NCBI GenBank assembly: GCA_030522415.1
Contig: CM060108.1
Coordinates: forward strand, 42,174,256 to 42,238,255
DNA: 64,000 nt
Source: Channallabes apus
Lineage: Eukaryota; Chordata; Actinopteri; Siluriformes; Clariidae
Direction of reading: 5' to 3'
Shown here: one piece after another, positions 1 to 11,877 of the stretch
Numbering within the stretch: the first letter of the stretch is position 1
Layout of the letters: the number at the start of each line of letters is the position of its first letter
Program-made: the position numbers and the translations under genes
Notes under the pieces: generated by a model
What the model was told of the DNA's origin: nothing
The model's database searches: none
Seen by the model: the letters and a program-made list of their open reading frames with translations, nothing else

Positions 1-2193
1 ATGTTCAATTAAACCATTATTGATCCAGACATTCACTTCAAAGCAGATTGTTGCGTATTAGATGCTTCATTAAATATGTAAAGAGAAACTAATTAACAGG
101 ATTTGCTGCAAGCGAGTAACACACATGTAAATCTTTATGCTTTAGGATTTTTAAAAAAAGTGTTGAATCTCAGCACATTTTCATTCAAGCATAGTGTTTA
201 ATATATTATTGTTAGTTATAATAATTTGAAAAATATATATTGTTATTTATAATAATCTGCTTTTTTTATTTTAATTTTTTTATTTTATTGTGGGTGGGTG
301 TCAATCAGAACTTAAATTATTATGGTACAAACCCTCAGCCATCCAGGCATTGCTCCAGAAGCTTTTAAAATGTTTAGTACAAAATGAACGCTTGGAGTGT
401 TGTGCTGAAGTGCTGAATCCACCATCAGGATGATCATCTACTCTAGTGCACTAAAACAGTTTGCTTTAGCCTGTTGCCCTAAACTGTGCATCCATTTAAC
501 AAATCTTTATTTTTATTTTAAGCCAAAAAGAAAAACACTGGCTGTGAACTGCAGTACGAAGAATGGTTGAAAAATGTAAAATCCCAATAATCACTTGTTC
601 TATGGATTTGTACCACAAACCGAGCGTGTCCACTCTGACCTGGTAAACTACACGGTTTTGAGAAAAGGTTTGCAATCCTTTTTCACAGTAAACTGATTAG
701 ACGCATCACAGAAATTGCACGGAATCAAAAATATTAAAATAGTAGCTAAAGGAAATGACACATTAATACCATGCTGATCATGAAAGACTATTCAGTTACT
801 GAAAATAATTGAATGGGGAAAAAAAAAAAAAGACTTTTCTGGATCTACCCTCTCATTTCTCTTTGACAAAATCTCATCAACATCACAGACAATATTATCT
901 CTACAGTGCCCAACAGCAGTGAAAGAACCGATTCGATTCCAAAGACCTTTTAATGCCAAGATAACAAAAACCAAATCTTCTCCTGGGTTCAGAAATGATG
1001 AAGAAGATTGAAGATATAAAACGGAAGAATTTGGATGGCTCTTGAACCAAACTCGAACAGCTGCTGCATGATGGAGCCTGACGCTGTTCCAGACAACACT
1101 GTAGTGAATCTAATGCTATTGACCATGTGGATCTCCTTCATGGGTTGAATAAGGATGTTATGAGAGTGTCAGGAAAAATAAGGAGATGTGCAGTGTTGCA
1201 TGCTGACTAAGAATATCAACAACGGGATACTGTTCTGGACATCACCTACATCCAGCTACGCACCCTCTGTGAAGGGAACTGTTAGATAAAAGACAGTCAA
1301 TGCATCGTAGGGCATACCTGTAACTGCATGTCTGATGCATACTGTAGTCTGAAGAGAAAAGAAGAGGTCTGTTGCAGTCTTGTTAAACATTCCTAAATTC
1401 TGTGCAACTTTTTGGTACAGCACATTTTGAGTCATTGTATCATTTTATAAAAAAATAAAAAATCATTGAACATAACCTGATTGAGCCATCTCTACCACTC
1501 GGTTGAGGTGTGCTTTGCTGGAAAAAGGATATACTGTAGATGACATTGTTTTTGAAAACACTATGTCTTGCATACCGACAAAAACCTTGCGCTGTTGCAC
1601 CACCATACAAAAACGAGCAAATTATTTGACTGATCTATTATGATTATTATATTATTATTATATAATAAAATATATTGATACTTTTACCACGAAGAGACAT
1701 CTCAACCGTTTGGAAGAGACCTGTACGGTTTTATAGAAATACTAGAATAGAAATTAGATTTTTATTATTATTTTCCAATTTAATGAAAAAAAAAAAAAGA
1801 GTTTCCTTTTCCATGGCTTTTTATTTAGTGAGGATGTTTAAGGGCTAAGATGCACTGTATACATTCTCTTCATGCTGTATATTTGCTATTTCTCCATACA
1901 ATATGGAAATGCACATATTGTGAATGTGGGCAAATACATCTTAATCTTCAATGATGTCTTCCCATCAAACAGGTCACGCTATTAGCCAACAATGTGTTTA
2001 TTGTGACAGTTTCTTGCTTTTGAGAAAAGCCATGCCTCCTCTATTGTGCTCCGCTGTATGGCATTTACATAGGCACAGATGTCTGTACATACGTAGAGTT
2101 TTCCTAATTTTCATTTGGCTTCTCAAGTTCAGAAGTTTGACCCTTGACTGACAGGTGTATATAATCACTCTGCATACAGGGATTGTTTGGATT
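1..2193. other. AT-rich non-coding stretch, no gene seen
   Basis: No coding region or clear repeat family was recognised. There are long A/T runs (for example around 820-832 and 1788-1799) and several AATAAA-like hexamers (around 1450 and 1668). These could mark the 3' end of an unrelated transcript but occur by chance in such AT-rich DNA. Short ORFs here show no recognisable motif. Confidence 0.5.
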
Positions 2194-2206
2194 GTATAGT
2201 GGACTT

Positions 2207-2311
2207 CTTCTTCGTCGTCGTCTTTCGGCTGTTCCCTTTCAGGGGTTGCCACAGCGAATCATCTGCCTCCATCTAACCCTATCCTCTGCATCCTCTTCTC
2301 TTTATCGTACT
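2207..2311 (-). mobile_element. 5'-truncated non-LTR retroelement 3' end (GAA-tail family)
   Basis: On the minus strand this 105-bp piece reads as the familiar fish repeat end with a core resembling GATTCGCTGTGGCAACCCC, ending in a short (GAA)n-like tail. It is flanked by a perfect 13-bp direct repeat, gtatagtggactt, at 2194-2206 and, after removing a later insertion, at 2312-2314 joined to 3882-3891. The target duplication and simple-repeat tail support retrotransposition; the family name is not certain. Confidence 0.75.
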
Positions 2312-2314
2312 GTA

Positions 2315-3879
2315 CACTGTAAAAAAATTCTTGCTACTCCAACTAAAAAATTTCTAGTGACCTGTTGCATCTAAAATTTTTAGTTGGCTCAATTTAAGTT
2401 GTGTAAACTATTTTGTTTTTGCTGTGCTGACTACCTCTAAATGTACACACAAATTGAAATAAAACATTCTGTCAACTAAATGTTCTATGCTGAATAAACA
2501 TGCCTAGTTAGGCCAACAAGCAGTCTCAAATTGAAATATAATGTTGTGTCAATTAAATGTTCCAAGTTGACTGAAAGGTATATTTTGAATTGGAAATTAT
2601 GCTTGCATAATTATAAAATTAACATCTTAAAGTTTACTTGAGTAGGTTATTCACTGTGGCCACATTTCAAATAACATGACACATTCTTCTAAATTTGAAT
2701 ATTTTTTTAATGTAAACTTTAAACACCTGTTAAAGACTATCAACATTGATTAAGTGCAATCCAGCTACTCTTTCAACAAATAAACAAATGCTGCATTGTT
2801 ATAACAAAATATGCAAATAACATTCCAAAATGCAAGAATGAAACTGTGCCCTTAACATTCATGTTACAAAGCTTACTAATATCACACTCAGTCAAAACAG
2901 TATACTGGATAAATAGACTTCTGCTTTGAGGAACAAAACATACTGATATTTCTCAGTAAAAACGTGCAGTGGCTTATTTGAAAATAAAATATTTGCTTTA
3001 ACTCAGAAATGGTTTAAGATATAAAAAAAAAAAATGTTGTGAAATAATTTTGCCAAGCTCCAAGATTGTTTGCAGATGCAGTAAGCACTGTTTCCCAGAT
3101 ATTCTCCCTAATACCTGAAATACAAAAAGAAAAATATATGAATAACTAATTAAGTAACCGTTTGTAGTTCAAAACCATTAAAAATCCTATACAAAAAAAT
3201 GTCCGTTTAGCCATTATAACCGTTTTCAGACACTATAAGGTTAATGAATGATGAAGTGAGAACATTAAGCTCCCTCAGTGGAGCACTAACGCGCTGTCTT
3301 TTTCAAATAGCCTTTGAAATTATCAGTCATTAAAATGAATAAAATGTATGTAACGTAATTAAACTTTAGCGGTTTCATAGATTAACATTAATGTCAATGT
3401 ACATACCATCTGGAAAAAAAAATGCGTTAGGAGCTGAAACGAGTGCATTGCCAGATAACTACTGTAACACTCCAAATTATATACATAAACACTCGAAAAT
3501 ATAATGTTCTAAAGCTTGCTGCTGGATAATATATATGTTATAAAGCTAAAATTGCTGATTACTTTGCAGGACAGTTAGTTTCCATGAAGTACTCACCATT
3601 TCGGGAGGAAATAGCGGGAAGTTCGAAAATTCTGGAAGAACGCTTTTGCGCATGCGCAGAGGTCCCTCTTGTTCGTCCAACATAAAATTGTTTGTGTGCA
3701 GTTAAATGTTCCATGAACACAGTTTTATTCGTTGCCTCGATGAAACTTTCTTAGTTGAGTAATGAAATTTATACAATCATTGAGAAAACATATTTTTCTT
3801 TTTTGACACCAGCATTATATTAGCCCAACATATATTTCTTTGTTCCAACAACTATTTTCAGGATTTATTTTTTACAGTG
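2315..3879. mobile_element. Non-autonomous DNA transposon with CACTGTAAAAAA termini
   Basis: The element has short terminal inverted repeats: CACTGTAAAAAA at 2315 and its reverse complement ending at 3879. TA on both sides (2313-2314 and 3880-3881) is a likely TA target duplication. The 1.56-kb interior is AT-rich with no ORF, so it is non-autonomous. It sits exactly inside the right-hand target duplication of the retroelement at 2207-2311, so it inserted later. A TA duplication suggests a Tc1/mariner-type or similar transposase, while the CACTG terminus resembles CACTA elements; the superfamily is left open. Confidence 0.7.
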
Positions 3880-3881
3880 TA

Positions 3882-4264
3882 TAGTGGACTTGTGGTTTTG
3901 AAATGCTATAGATACCTGCATATGAACATAGTGTGACAGGAGGTCTCTGGTTCGGTTCCATCTGCCGATTCCATCTGCCGCAACCTTCCTGTCTCTTGCC
4001 TCTTTGCTGAAACTGTAATTTTCTACATTGGACGAACCAAGTAGGAAAGTGCTGAGAAATGCTCCGTGTTATTTCCCTACTTTTCAAATGTAAGCATTTC
4101 TGCTGATGATGATAAGAGAGTTTATCCTAAATCTGTGTTGGAGAGACTGAGAACTGCGTTAAGTGTTTTGCAAAGACGGCTTAGGAATTTGTAAGGAGAG
4201 CAAACTGCATGACGTGTTGAGTGCTGTTACACTGATTTCAATAAAAAAAAAAATATATATATAA
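3882..4264. other. Short non-coding gap between two transposons
   Basis: Nothing coding is recognised. The right half of the 13-bp target duplication opens the stretch, and a short A/TA-rich run precedes the Tc1-like relic. Confidence 0.5.
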
Positions 4265-4796
4265 AGAGTCATATTCGGTATGACCCCGTTTTGCCTCCAA
4301 AACAGCCCTGACCTGTCGAGGCATGGACTCCATTAGACCCTTTAAAGTGGGCATGGCATCTGGCCGTGAGCCATCAGTAGCAGATGCTTTAAGGCCTGTA
4401 AGGTGCAAGGTGAAGCCTTCGTGGATCTGACTTGTTTTTCTAACACATCCCACAGATGCTTGATTTGTTGCGTGGTTCGTCTGCACCATGAGATGTAATA
4501 ATATTAATGTGTGCCCTTATGTAGGGCTTCAACAAAATAGGAGTCGGAAGAGTGCTTATGAGACACACACGGGGACACCTTTCTATTTGGAGGTAGCATG
4601 GGATGATTAATTACTGTAGGAACTAAAAAGAAACTCAGGACACAAAATACACAGAGCTCTAATCTAATCTTACATTCCGGAAACTCAAAATAAGGTTCTA
4701 GATCCTCTCGGGACGAGTCCACCCTGACTGAAGATTTATATGTGCTTATTCACACTTAACTGGCATCTGAGAGTGTACGCTTAACAACTGGCGTGC

Positions 4797-4800
<4 letters not shown>

Positions 4801-4829
<29 letters not shown>
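4801..4829. repeat. (CT)n microsatellite
   Basis: An uninterrupted CT dinucleotide run of about 29 bp lies inside the interrupting segment of the Tc1-like relic. Confidence 0.97.
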
Positions 4830-4832
<3 letters not shown>

Positions 4833-5200
4833 CACGCCAAGTTAACACCTCAAACAGTTCTTGAACCATTTTTGCAGAGTGTTTGCAAGACACATTATCC
4901 TGCTGAAAGAGTCCACTGCCATCAGGGAACACCGTTTCTATGAAGTTGTGCATTTGGTCTGCAGCAGTGTTTAGGTAGGTGACATGTGACGAAGTGTCAC
5001 CTACCTAAACCTTCTTTCATTCACCTTCGTTCATTGCTCCATGATCCAGTCCTGATGCTTATGTGTTCATTTCGGTCCTTTTAATGGCAGATACAAGTCA
5101 GCATGGGCACTCTGACGGGTCTGCGGCTACTAGGGATGTAACGGTATTGTAAATACCGTCGTACCGCAATAACAATTTATTTCGATAATACCGTGGTCGC

Positions 5201-5345
5201 ATGACGATAAAACTTTAGGTCTTCTGAGAAAAGTTTGCTCAGGTGAATGAAGCGAACGGGAGGTAGCGGGAACTACAATTCCCATCAGCCCAGGCGTGAC
5301 CCATCATCCTTTGCGGTCTGTTGTCGCTACAGATCCAGTAATGCG
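5201..5345. repeat. Left arm of palindrome (foldback)
   Basis: About 140 bp that pair almost perfectly with 5438-5575 in reverse orientation, separated by a 92-bp loop. Differences are a few single-base indels. The arm contains ACTACAATTCCC at 5272-5283, the core of the ZNF143/STAF-type promoter motif. Confidence 0.93.
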
Positions 5346-5437
5346 GAAATGGCGGGTGCTGCTATTAGCGGCGAAGGAAAAGAGATGGAAAGAGTAATTA
5401 ATCATTACCGGAGTAAGCGGGTTTTAAATCGGATGTG

Positions 5438-5575
5438 CGCATTACTGGATCTGTAGCGACAACAGACCGCAAAGGATGATGGTCACGCCTGGGAATTGTA
5501 GTTCCCGCTACCTCCCGTTCGCTTCATTCGCCTGAGCAAACTTTTCTCAGAAGACCTAAAGTTTTATCGAGTCAT
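5438..5575. repeat. Right arm of palindrome (foldback)
   Basis: Reverse-complement partner of 5201-5345. The ZNF143-type core appears here in the opposite orientation at 5491-5502. Confidence 0.93.
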
Positions 5576-6575
5576 TTCGGTTTCTCTCTGAAAAGAAACG
5601 AGAAAGGAAAAAAAAATCCTGTCTCTGTCTGAATAAGTGTGTGAATGAGGTGAGTGTCTCGAATACTCATTCAGCACATGGACCAGCTGCAGTAAGTACT
5701 GTAGGCTGCTATTTTTATTTTTTCAGAGTTTTCAAGAATACTAAATTGAAACTTAATTTTTTTACATGGTTTAATAATTTTTTGTTATTAAAATTGAAAA
5801 ATTGAAGTTTCTGTTTCAAAGTTTACAGATAGATGGCTAATTTATATGCCATTGATATGTTCAGTGTTCATGTATACTGTTTAATAAACACTTCTGGCAC
5901 TTTTTTCGAGTCTCTTCATTAGTTTTGTTTTTCCTGTAAATGATTCAATAAATACCGTACCGTGCCATTCATACCGAGGTATTACCGTACCGTGAAGTTT
6001 TGATACCGTTACACCCCTGTACATAACAAACTGTGATGCACTGCACATTCTGTTGCCTTTTTATCAGTTTGAGCTACAATAGTAATATACGTAAGTAACT
6101 TGAGGACTTCTATCGGATGGGACTACACAGGCCATCCTTCTTTCTGCAAGTGCATCAGTGACTCAGAGACCCTGTCGCCTGTTCACCTGTTTCTCCTTCC
6201 TTGGACCCTTTTTGTACTGACACTGCAGACAGGGAGCATCCCACAAGACCTGCTGTTTTAGAGTTGCTCTGACCCAGCCGTCAATTTGGAACTTGTTAAA
6301 GTCACTCAAACCTGTTTGGTTGCCCATTTTTCCTACTTCCAACACATCAACTTCAGGAACAAAATGTTTACTAGCTGCTTAATATATTCCACCCACTTCT
6401 CTACAGGAGCATGGGAGTGTGGACTGGGGGATCAAGGATTAAAGCTCTTCTGCTATATACACCAAAGTGCTACCTGCGTAACTCTCTCGTCTCTTTATCT
6501 TCATGGTCTGCTCACTACACGCAGTATTACATATTTTGCCAATATGCATAGACTCAGTCAGGGTTACTTTCATAC

Positions 6576-6577
<2 letters not shown>

Positions 6578-6608
<31 letters not shown>

Positions 6609-6615
6609 ATAGATG

Positions 6616-6694
<79 letters not shown>
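6578..6694. repeat. Compound (ATT)n and (ATCT)n microsatellite
   Basis: A run of ATT triplets (6578-6608) is followed within 10 bp by about 19 copies of the tetranucleotide CTAT (6616-6694). Confidence 0.97.
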
Positions 6695-7062
6695 ATTAAC
6701 AATTTTATGGTTAATGGATTTACCATTAACTGTTATAACTGTTGATTAATCTTTGTAAAGTTAAGTGATGCATTAACATTGTAAATTCCCACAGTCTGTT
6801 AACCATGCTTCCTCATGTCTGACAGACAGCTGCACTTTAAGCTCAGGGATATCTATGTGATAGCTGATGGAAAGAAAAAAGAAAGAAAAAAAATCTGGTA
6901 TGAGATCCTATTTATAGCCAACACATTATCATCATCATCATCATCATCATCATTACGTCCATCCACCTAGGAACCTGTGTAGTTCAACCAGGGATTGTGG
7001 AGGGATCGTGTTATTTACCATTGTGTTTATTCCCATTTTATAACTGTGTCCGGTCAACATCA

Positions 7063-7096
<34 letters not shown>

Positions 7097-8895
7097 GTAC
7101 ATTTATTTACCCTACATTAAACAAAGAAAGACAGATGTGCCTCATCACTGCTTTAACTCTGTAGCATCCACACACACACACTATACAAGAGTGAAGTTAC
7201 TGAATAATTGATAGAAGTTTCTGAATAGTGAGCTTTAAAAACAAACAAGTTAAAAATTGAGCCTGGAGTTGATGGGTTACTTGACATAAACAACATCTTT
7301 CTTTTTCTTTAGTTCTGGTTTTGTTTTTCAACTGTTTTATTGCAATTGTGCATTAACAATATAGTACAAAACATGAAGAGAGAAACTCCAAATCAGTGCC
7401 AAAAAAATGTGGTAAAAAAAAAAATGCGGTATAGAAATTCAAATTGGCACAATGCATCATCTGACACGGGACGAATGAGCAATGCAGCATGTGTATAACT
7501 GAACAATGTGCGTCACTCTGTAATTCCGTAGTTCTGTTAATTATAGTTTTATGTTGGAGTGCGTCAATGAATGGGGCGCATTAAAAGCAATTATGCCGGT
7601 ACTACACAAACCACAAAAGACCCACGTGAATAATCATGGTTACGCATGCCTCTCTATTGTAACAGAACACATGTTAAATAAAAATAAAAACAAAGATCTT
7701 TGCATTAAGGAAATGTTCTCATTCCCCTAAGGTCAGCTCCTAGCCCTAGAGAATTGGATAAATGCCCAGAAGAATCGATCATGCTGGATTTATATAGAGT
7801 AAACTGACGTGCAGGGTATTGAATGAGCAGCTACCACACCTACAGTACAGCATCGGCCTGATTCTCCTACACTGAGTGATGGACAAAGCAAATGCATTGT
7901 TGATTTAATACCTAATGTTTTAATTGGACTCCTCCTGTGCACTTTGTATTCAGCTGCTTGTGTTAATCGAACACTATTGATTTCTGCCGCATGCTCCATC
8001 TAGCATTTAAAATGAAAAAAAAAAAAAAAAAAAGTTTCATTTTTTAGCTGTAGATATTTCTCTGGAGCGCTTCTTTAATATCTAATACAACTGAATGTAT
8101 TGGTGTTTCTCAAATGCTACACTACTGACCTTATCCCAGTATCTCACTAGTACCTTGGATACCATCAAGGTGGAACGATCTCTCAGTACGCTGGAGCCAT
8201 GATCAAACTGCCTGCTTCACCACTGAAATTCTGGCCTCCCAGGAACTCCTTTAATACGCCAAACATGTGACTTGGAGAGAGGTCAAGACAAAAGTCCCTG
8301 GTTTAACTTGAACATCCCATTTAAAAGGTCCAATCCTGTTCTACCTCTACTGTATGTACAAAGAGCAGTAAGCTTCTTGAACTCATGGTTAGATAAGTAG
8401 TTAGTGGAAGAACTTTCACAGAGCTCTGGCCTTGGAAGGCCTTGCCAGAAATAACAGCAAAGGGGACTAAATCTGGACTGTTCAACAAGAACATATGGGT
8501 TAGATCTTCAGGTGAGATTGTTTAAAAGGATTTTTTTTAGACAGTGAAGGTTTCTTTTACAATATATAAGAAAAGTTACAGTCTATACAGTATTGTGCAA
8601 GACTCTTGAGCTACCACTCATTTCTTCATAATTTGCCTCCAAACAGCCAGACGTTCTTGTATTTTTAATCGTCTTGAGCAATAGTTCTCAAGGAATCCTG
8701 AAGGACGTTCTTGTCTCTTGTTTTTCACTCCAGTACCTGTACCTGAGCAGTTTCAGAACAATGTGTTTTGTCTGTTGACCTATGAATCATTCAACTATAA
8801 AAAAAAAATACATCTAAGGCATAAACAACTTAAGGCATGAAACAGGTGCAGATGATGACAGATGATGCACTAGCGCACTGGTGGTGCTGGATACA
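6695..8895. other. Non-coding stretch with simple repeats
   Basis: No gene seen. It holds (ATC)n at about 6929-6953, (ATT)n at about 7064-7096 and an A-run near 8011-8032. Around 8585-8605 there is a sequence similar to the terminus acagtactgtgcaaaagtct also seen near 11607 and 11961, which may be a decayed Tc1-like end. Confidence 0.55.
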
Positions 8896-9170
8896 GCGGC
8901 ATGGTAGCTTAGTGGTTAGCGCTGTCGCCTTGCACCTCCAGGTTCTGGGTTCGATTCCCGCCTCAAGTCTTTGTGTTCTCTTTGTGCTAGCTGGGTTTCC
9001 TCCAGGTTCTCTAGTTTCCTCCCAGAGTGCAGATTAGGCTAATTGGTGTTGCCTGTAGTGGGTGAGTGAGCATGTACAGTATGTTTGTGTCCTGTGATAG
9101 ATTGGCATCCCCTCCAGGGTGTACCCCGTCTCTTGCCCTAAGTCTCCTGGGATTGACGCCAGGGATAAAA
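8896..9170 (+). mobile_element. Mermaid-like tRNA-derived SINE, 3' decayed
   Basis: The left end carries a tRNA-like Pol III promoter: box A-like TAGCTTAGTGGTTAGC and box B-like GGTTCGATTCC around 8945-8957. The body follows the common fish SINE consensus (GTTTCCTCC, AGGCTAATTGG, GGGTGTACCCCG). The tail is diverged and lacks the ATGA repeats. Confidence 0.85.
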
Positions 9171-9320
9171 TAAGGAGACTCAAGACGTCTGCACTGTATT
9201 TTTATGATTTTTGTCATTTCAGACCTAAAACATTTAGAGCGAATGCAGTTGCAATCACGGAAAATCTGTCTCATTCCAGTCCAAGCTAAATGATAATGTC
9301 ATATATGTCTATTTAGATTA

Positions 9321-9640
9321 AGTGAGTGAGTGAGAACACTTCTATACCGCTTAATCCTGTGTTCAGGGTCGCGGGGGCGTGGGGGGGGGGGTAATGGAGC
9401 CTATCCCAGGAGACTTCGGGCACTAGGCGGTGTACACCCTGGACAGGGTGCCAATCCATCGCAAGGCACACACACATACACACACTCTCACACTCATTCA
9501 CACACTACGGGCAATTTGCGAACGCCAATTAGCCTAACCTGCATATCTTTGGACTGTGGGAGGAAACCGGAGAACCCGGAGGAAACCCACCAAGCCGAGG
9601 GAGAAACATGCAAACTTCATGCACACAGAGACAGGAGAAA
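9321..9640 (-). mobile_element. Mermaid-like SINE, head-less copy
   Basis: Antisense copy of the same SINE. It starts at the tail (a GTGA-type repeat) and runs through the body to the segment GTCTCTGTGTGCATG. The tRNA-like promoter head is missing, so it is 5' truncated. It lies 150 bp from an oppositely oriented copy. A short G-run interrupts it at about 9380-9390. Confidence 0.88.
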
Positions 9641-11202
9641 TTCATATTATGCATGAAAATTATTTTATTATATTTCCTTTTAGTATCTCTTTCACTCCTC
9701 TTGGTATCAAATATAACAAAAGTAACATGGCAAATAATGGCATAGATTCCATATAGAGACAGATGTATGCATTTTAAGGGCTTAATAATTAACCTACTTG
9801 ACGAGACTGTTGTGTTTGTAGTCTATAGAGGCGCCAGTATGTCTGAGGAGGAAAAAAAAAACAAAAACAGATAATGTTTGCTTTGGAACTGTATATAGAC
9901 AAAATGCTTGAAATGTGCCAGACCTTGTTGCATTCTCACTCGTTCTCATAAACTAGAAGAACGTCCTCTTCTCACTTTAAGGTCATATATCAGGCTTCCT
10001 CCAATAAATCTGAGCACAAATTATTTCGCTCTCTGAAGATTTATGTAGTTATTATATTAAATTAAACATTCTAATATGACATTCGACGTTAGCATGCCTT
10101 TCTACGACATAGTGACTGATATCTGTGGAGTAGATCCTAAATCTGTGCTATTTTTCTTCGTAGTTTTTCGTCTCGCGCGTTTAAAACTGGTATTGTTTTC
10201 GCCGAAGCCGGAGCCATAGGAAGTAAAACAGAAGAAGAAAAAATATGCTTGCAAATGTATGCATGACCACACGTTGTGCCTAGACAGGCTCATTAAATGC
10301 CACAAAAGCGTTGAAAGTTTGTCTCTGATCTGTCATGCTGAGTCATGGTGCCATTCGCCCCAGTTGGTCGAGATTGAGTAATTTCACATCAACAGGAATA
10401 CAAAAGTTAATGAGGGCAAAAACACGACGTTTTTCACGTATACGTGTGAATAACAGTAAACAGCATCAGTATTTCTGAATTCTGGATGATATTTGGAAAG
10501 CACGGTGTATGAACGCACACTACAGTATATTGCACTCCCAAGTCCTACTGTATACGCATTGTTATGGGAAAAAAGCATTAACAGACTGACAAATGTATCT
10601 TGAAACGTTGTACAGTTTTTTAATAAGATTGTCTGTTGTTAATCAGATATCGTCGCAGGAATTTCACATATTTTTCCCTTTCCTTAAAGCAGGAGTGGAG
10701 CATTTGAATAATTCATAATTGATAAATAACTATGCAACAATCTCAAAATCTCGTGCAACATCTTAGTATCGTGGTTATCCCAAATGCTGGAACCACCTTT
10801 TTTTGCTACAGTATATTAATCTAAACTTGTAAGTGTGTACCTACTGTAACCCTACATATCCCAGTCATGTATGACACAGTAAATGTAGTGTTCTAGGTAC
10901 TGGACTTCTATGGACAGTGTTTTATTTTGTCAGAATAAAGGTACAGTGTGGCAATCACTACCAAGCAAGTAGCTAATCAGCTATTACTGGAGCCTAAGTA
11001 CAGGCCCCTGGCTCTGTCCCTACACCACTCCGTGTTATAATGCTCTGGCAAAAGAGGCTGTTTTGGGTGCCAGCTATTGGATCTTCCCCGAACTTGTCCC
11101 AATCAGACCACAGCTGACCAACATAAAATGGAACCAGTGGAAAATTCATGCAACGCAACAGAAAAAACATGTACAAAATCATTCAGTATTTCCTTATACA
11201 GT
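9641..11202. other. Non-coding stretch, nothing recognised
   Basis: AT-rich sequence with no coding signal and no clear repeat. Several TACAGTA/TACTGTA words occur (for example near 10522, 10548, 10806 and 10842). Confidence 0.5.
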
Positions 11203-11208
11203 ATAACT

Positions 11209-11239
<31 letters not shown>

Positions 11240-11877
11240 AACATTACAGGAGAATATATGAATGGCTTTAAAGAAAAAGTACAAGATAGACCAGTTGGAA
11301 ACAACAAGCCTAATGTACGCTCCTGGGATTTGTATAAAAGTAAGGAGCGAGTGTGACAAAGTTACCAGAGGTACTCATATTCTCCAGCATGCTCAGTAAA
11401 ACCTAACAGCTGTTTTACTTACTGTATACAACTGCACAAATCTGTGTCTAAACCTCCTGATTTTAAGTAATGAGTTTTCACTCCAGATATTGACTGTTTA
11501 TTTTATTGCTCTTCATAAAATCTTCTTTTATGCAATTTTTTCAAAAATTTTCAAAATTTTTATGTTTTCAAAAGAATCTTTTGCTTATGCCATATGTTTG
11601 TATGTGCCCAAGACTTTTGCACAGTACTATAAGTAAAACAGCTGTTAGGTTTTACTGAGTTTGCTGGAGGATACGAGTTCTTCTGGTGACTTTGTCACAT
11701 TCGCTTCTTTCTGTTTTTATGCGAATCCCAGGTGCGTACATTAGGTTTTTCATTTCCATCTGAAAACTGGTCTGTCTTGTACTATATATTTTTCTTTACA
11801 GCCATGCATATACTGTATTCTCCAGTAATGTTATTTATTAATTAATTAATTAATTAATTACTTTTTAAGTTATATAT
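11203..11877. repeat. Foldback element with about 220-245-bp inverted arms
   Basis: The left arm (about 11203-11425) and right arm (about 11632-11877) are reverse complements at roughly 85 percent by eye. Shared blocks include AACATTAC next to an A/T-rich simple repeat, CCTAATGTACGC, GTGTGACAAAGT and AAAACCTAACAGCTGTTTTA. The spacer ends in cccaagacttttgcacagta (about 11605-11625), which recurs in the same orientation at about 11961-11982 and resembles a Tc1-like transposon terminus. This looks like a decayed composite DNA transposon. No transposase is visible. Confidence 0.8.

Larger units (their letters stand above)
5131..6018. mobile_element. Non-autonomous hAT-like transposon with large internal palindrome
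   Basis: The ends form inverted repeats: agggatgtaacggtat at the left, and its complement with one mismatch at 6002-6017. Subterminal copies of the motif ataccgtaccg cluster near the right end (about 5950-6000), as in many fish hAT elements. The interior holds two near-identical inverted arms (5201-5345 and 5438-5575). Only one short ORF exists and it has no transposase motif. The element splits a Tc1-like relic whose two halves continue on either side. A clean 8-bp target duplication is not visible, and a few host bases seem to be missing at the junction. Confidence 0.75.
4265..6405 (-). pseudogene. Tc1-like transposase relic, interrupted
   Basis: Read on the minus strand, this is a decayed Tc1-type transposase. 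The N-terminal region starts near 6345 with a MGNQTGLSDFNKFQIDG-like stretch, followed near 6165-6190 by the conserved linker VNRRQG. The catalytic-core motif GLFQQDN is encoded around 4894-4914 and supplies the second catalytic aspartate. The C-terminal LMESMPRQVRAVLEAK motif lies near 4275-4325. The frame is broken many times. About 340 bp of unrelated sequence including a (CT)n array interrupts it at roughly 4490-4835, and a hAT element splits it at 5131-6018. Motif order matches full-length Tc1-like transposases, so this is a dead copy and not a gene. Confidence 0.85.

Noticed and set aside
6286..6612. 108-codon plus-strand ORF
   Set aside because: Antisense shadow of the Tc1-like relic, ending in the (ATT)n microsatellite as polyisoleucine.
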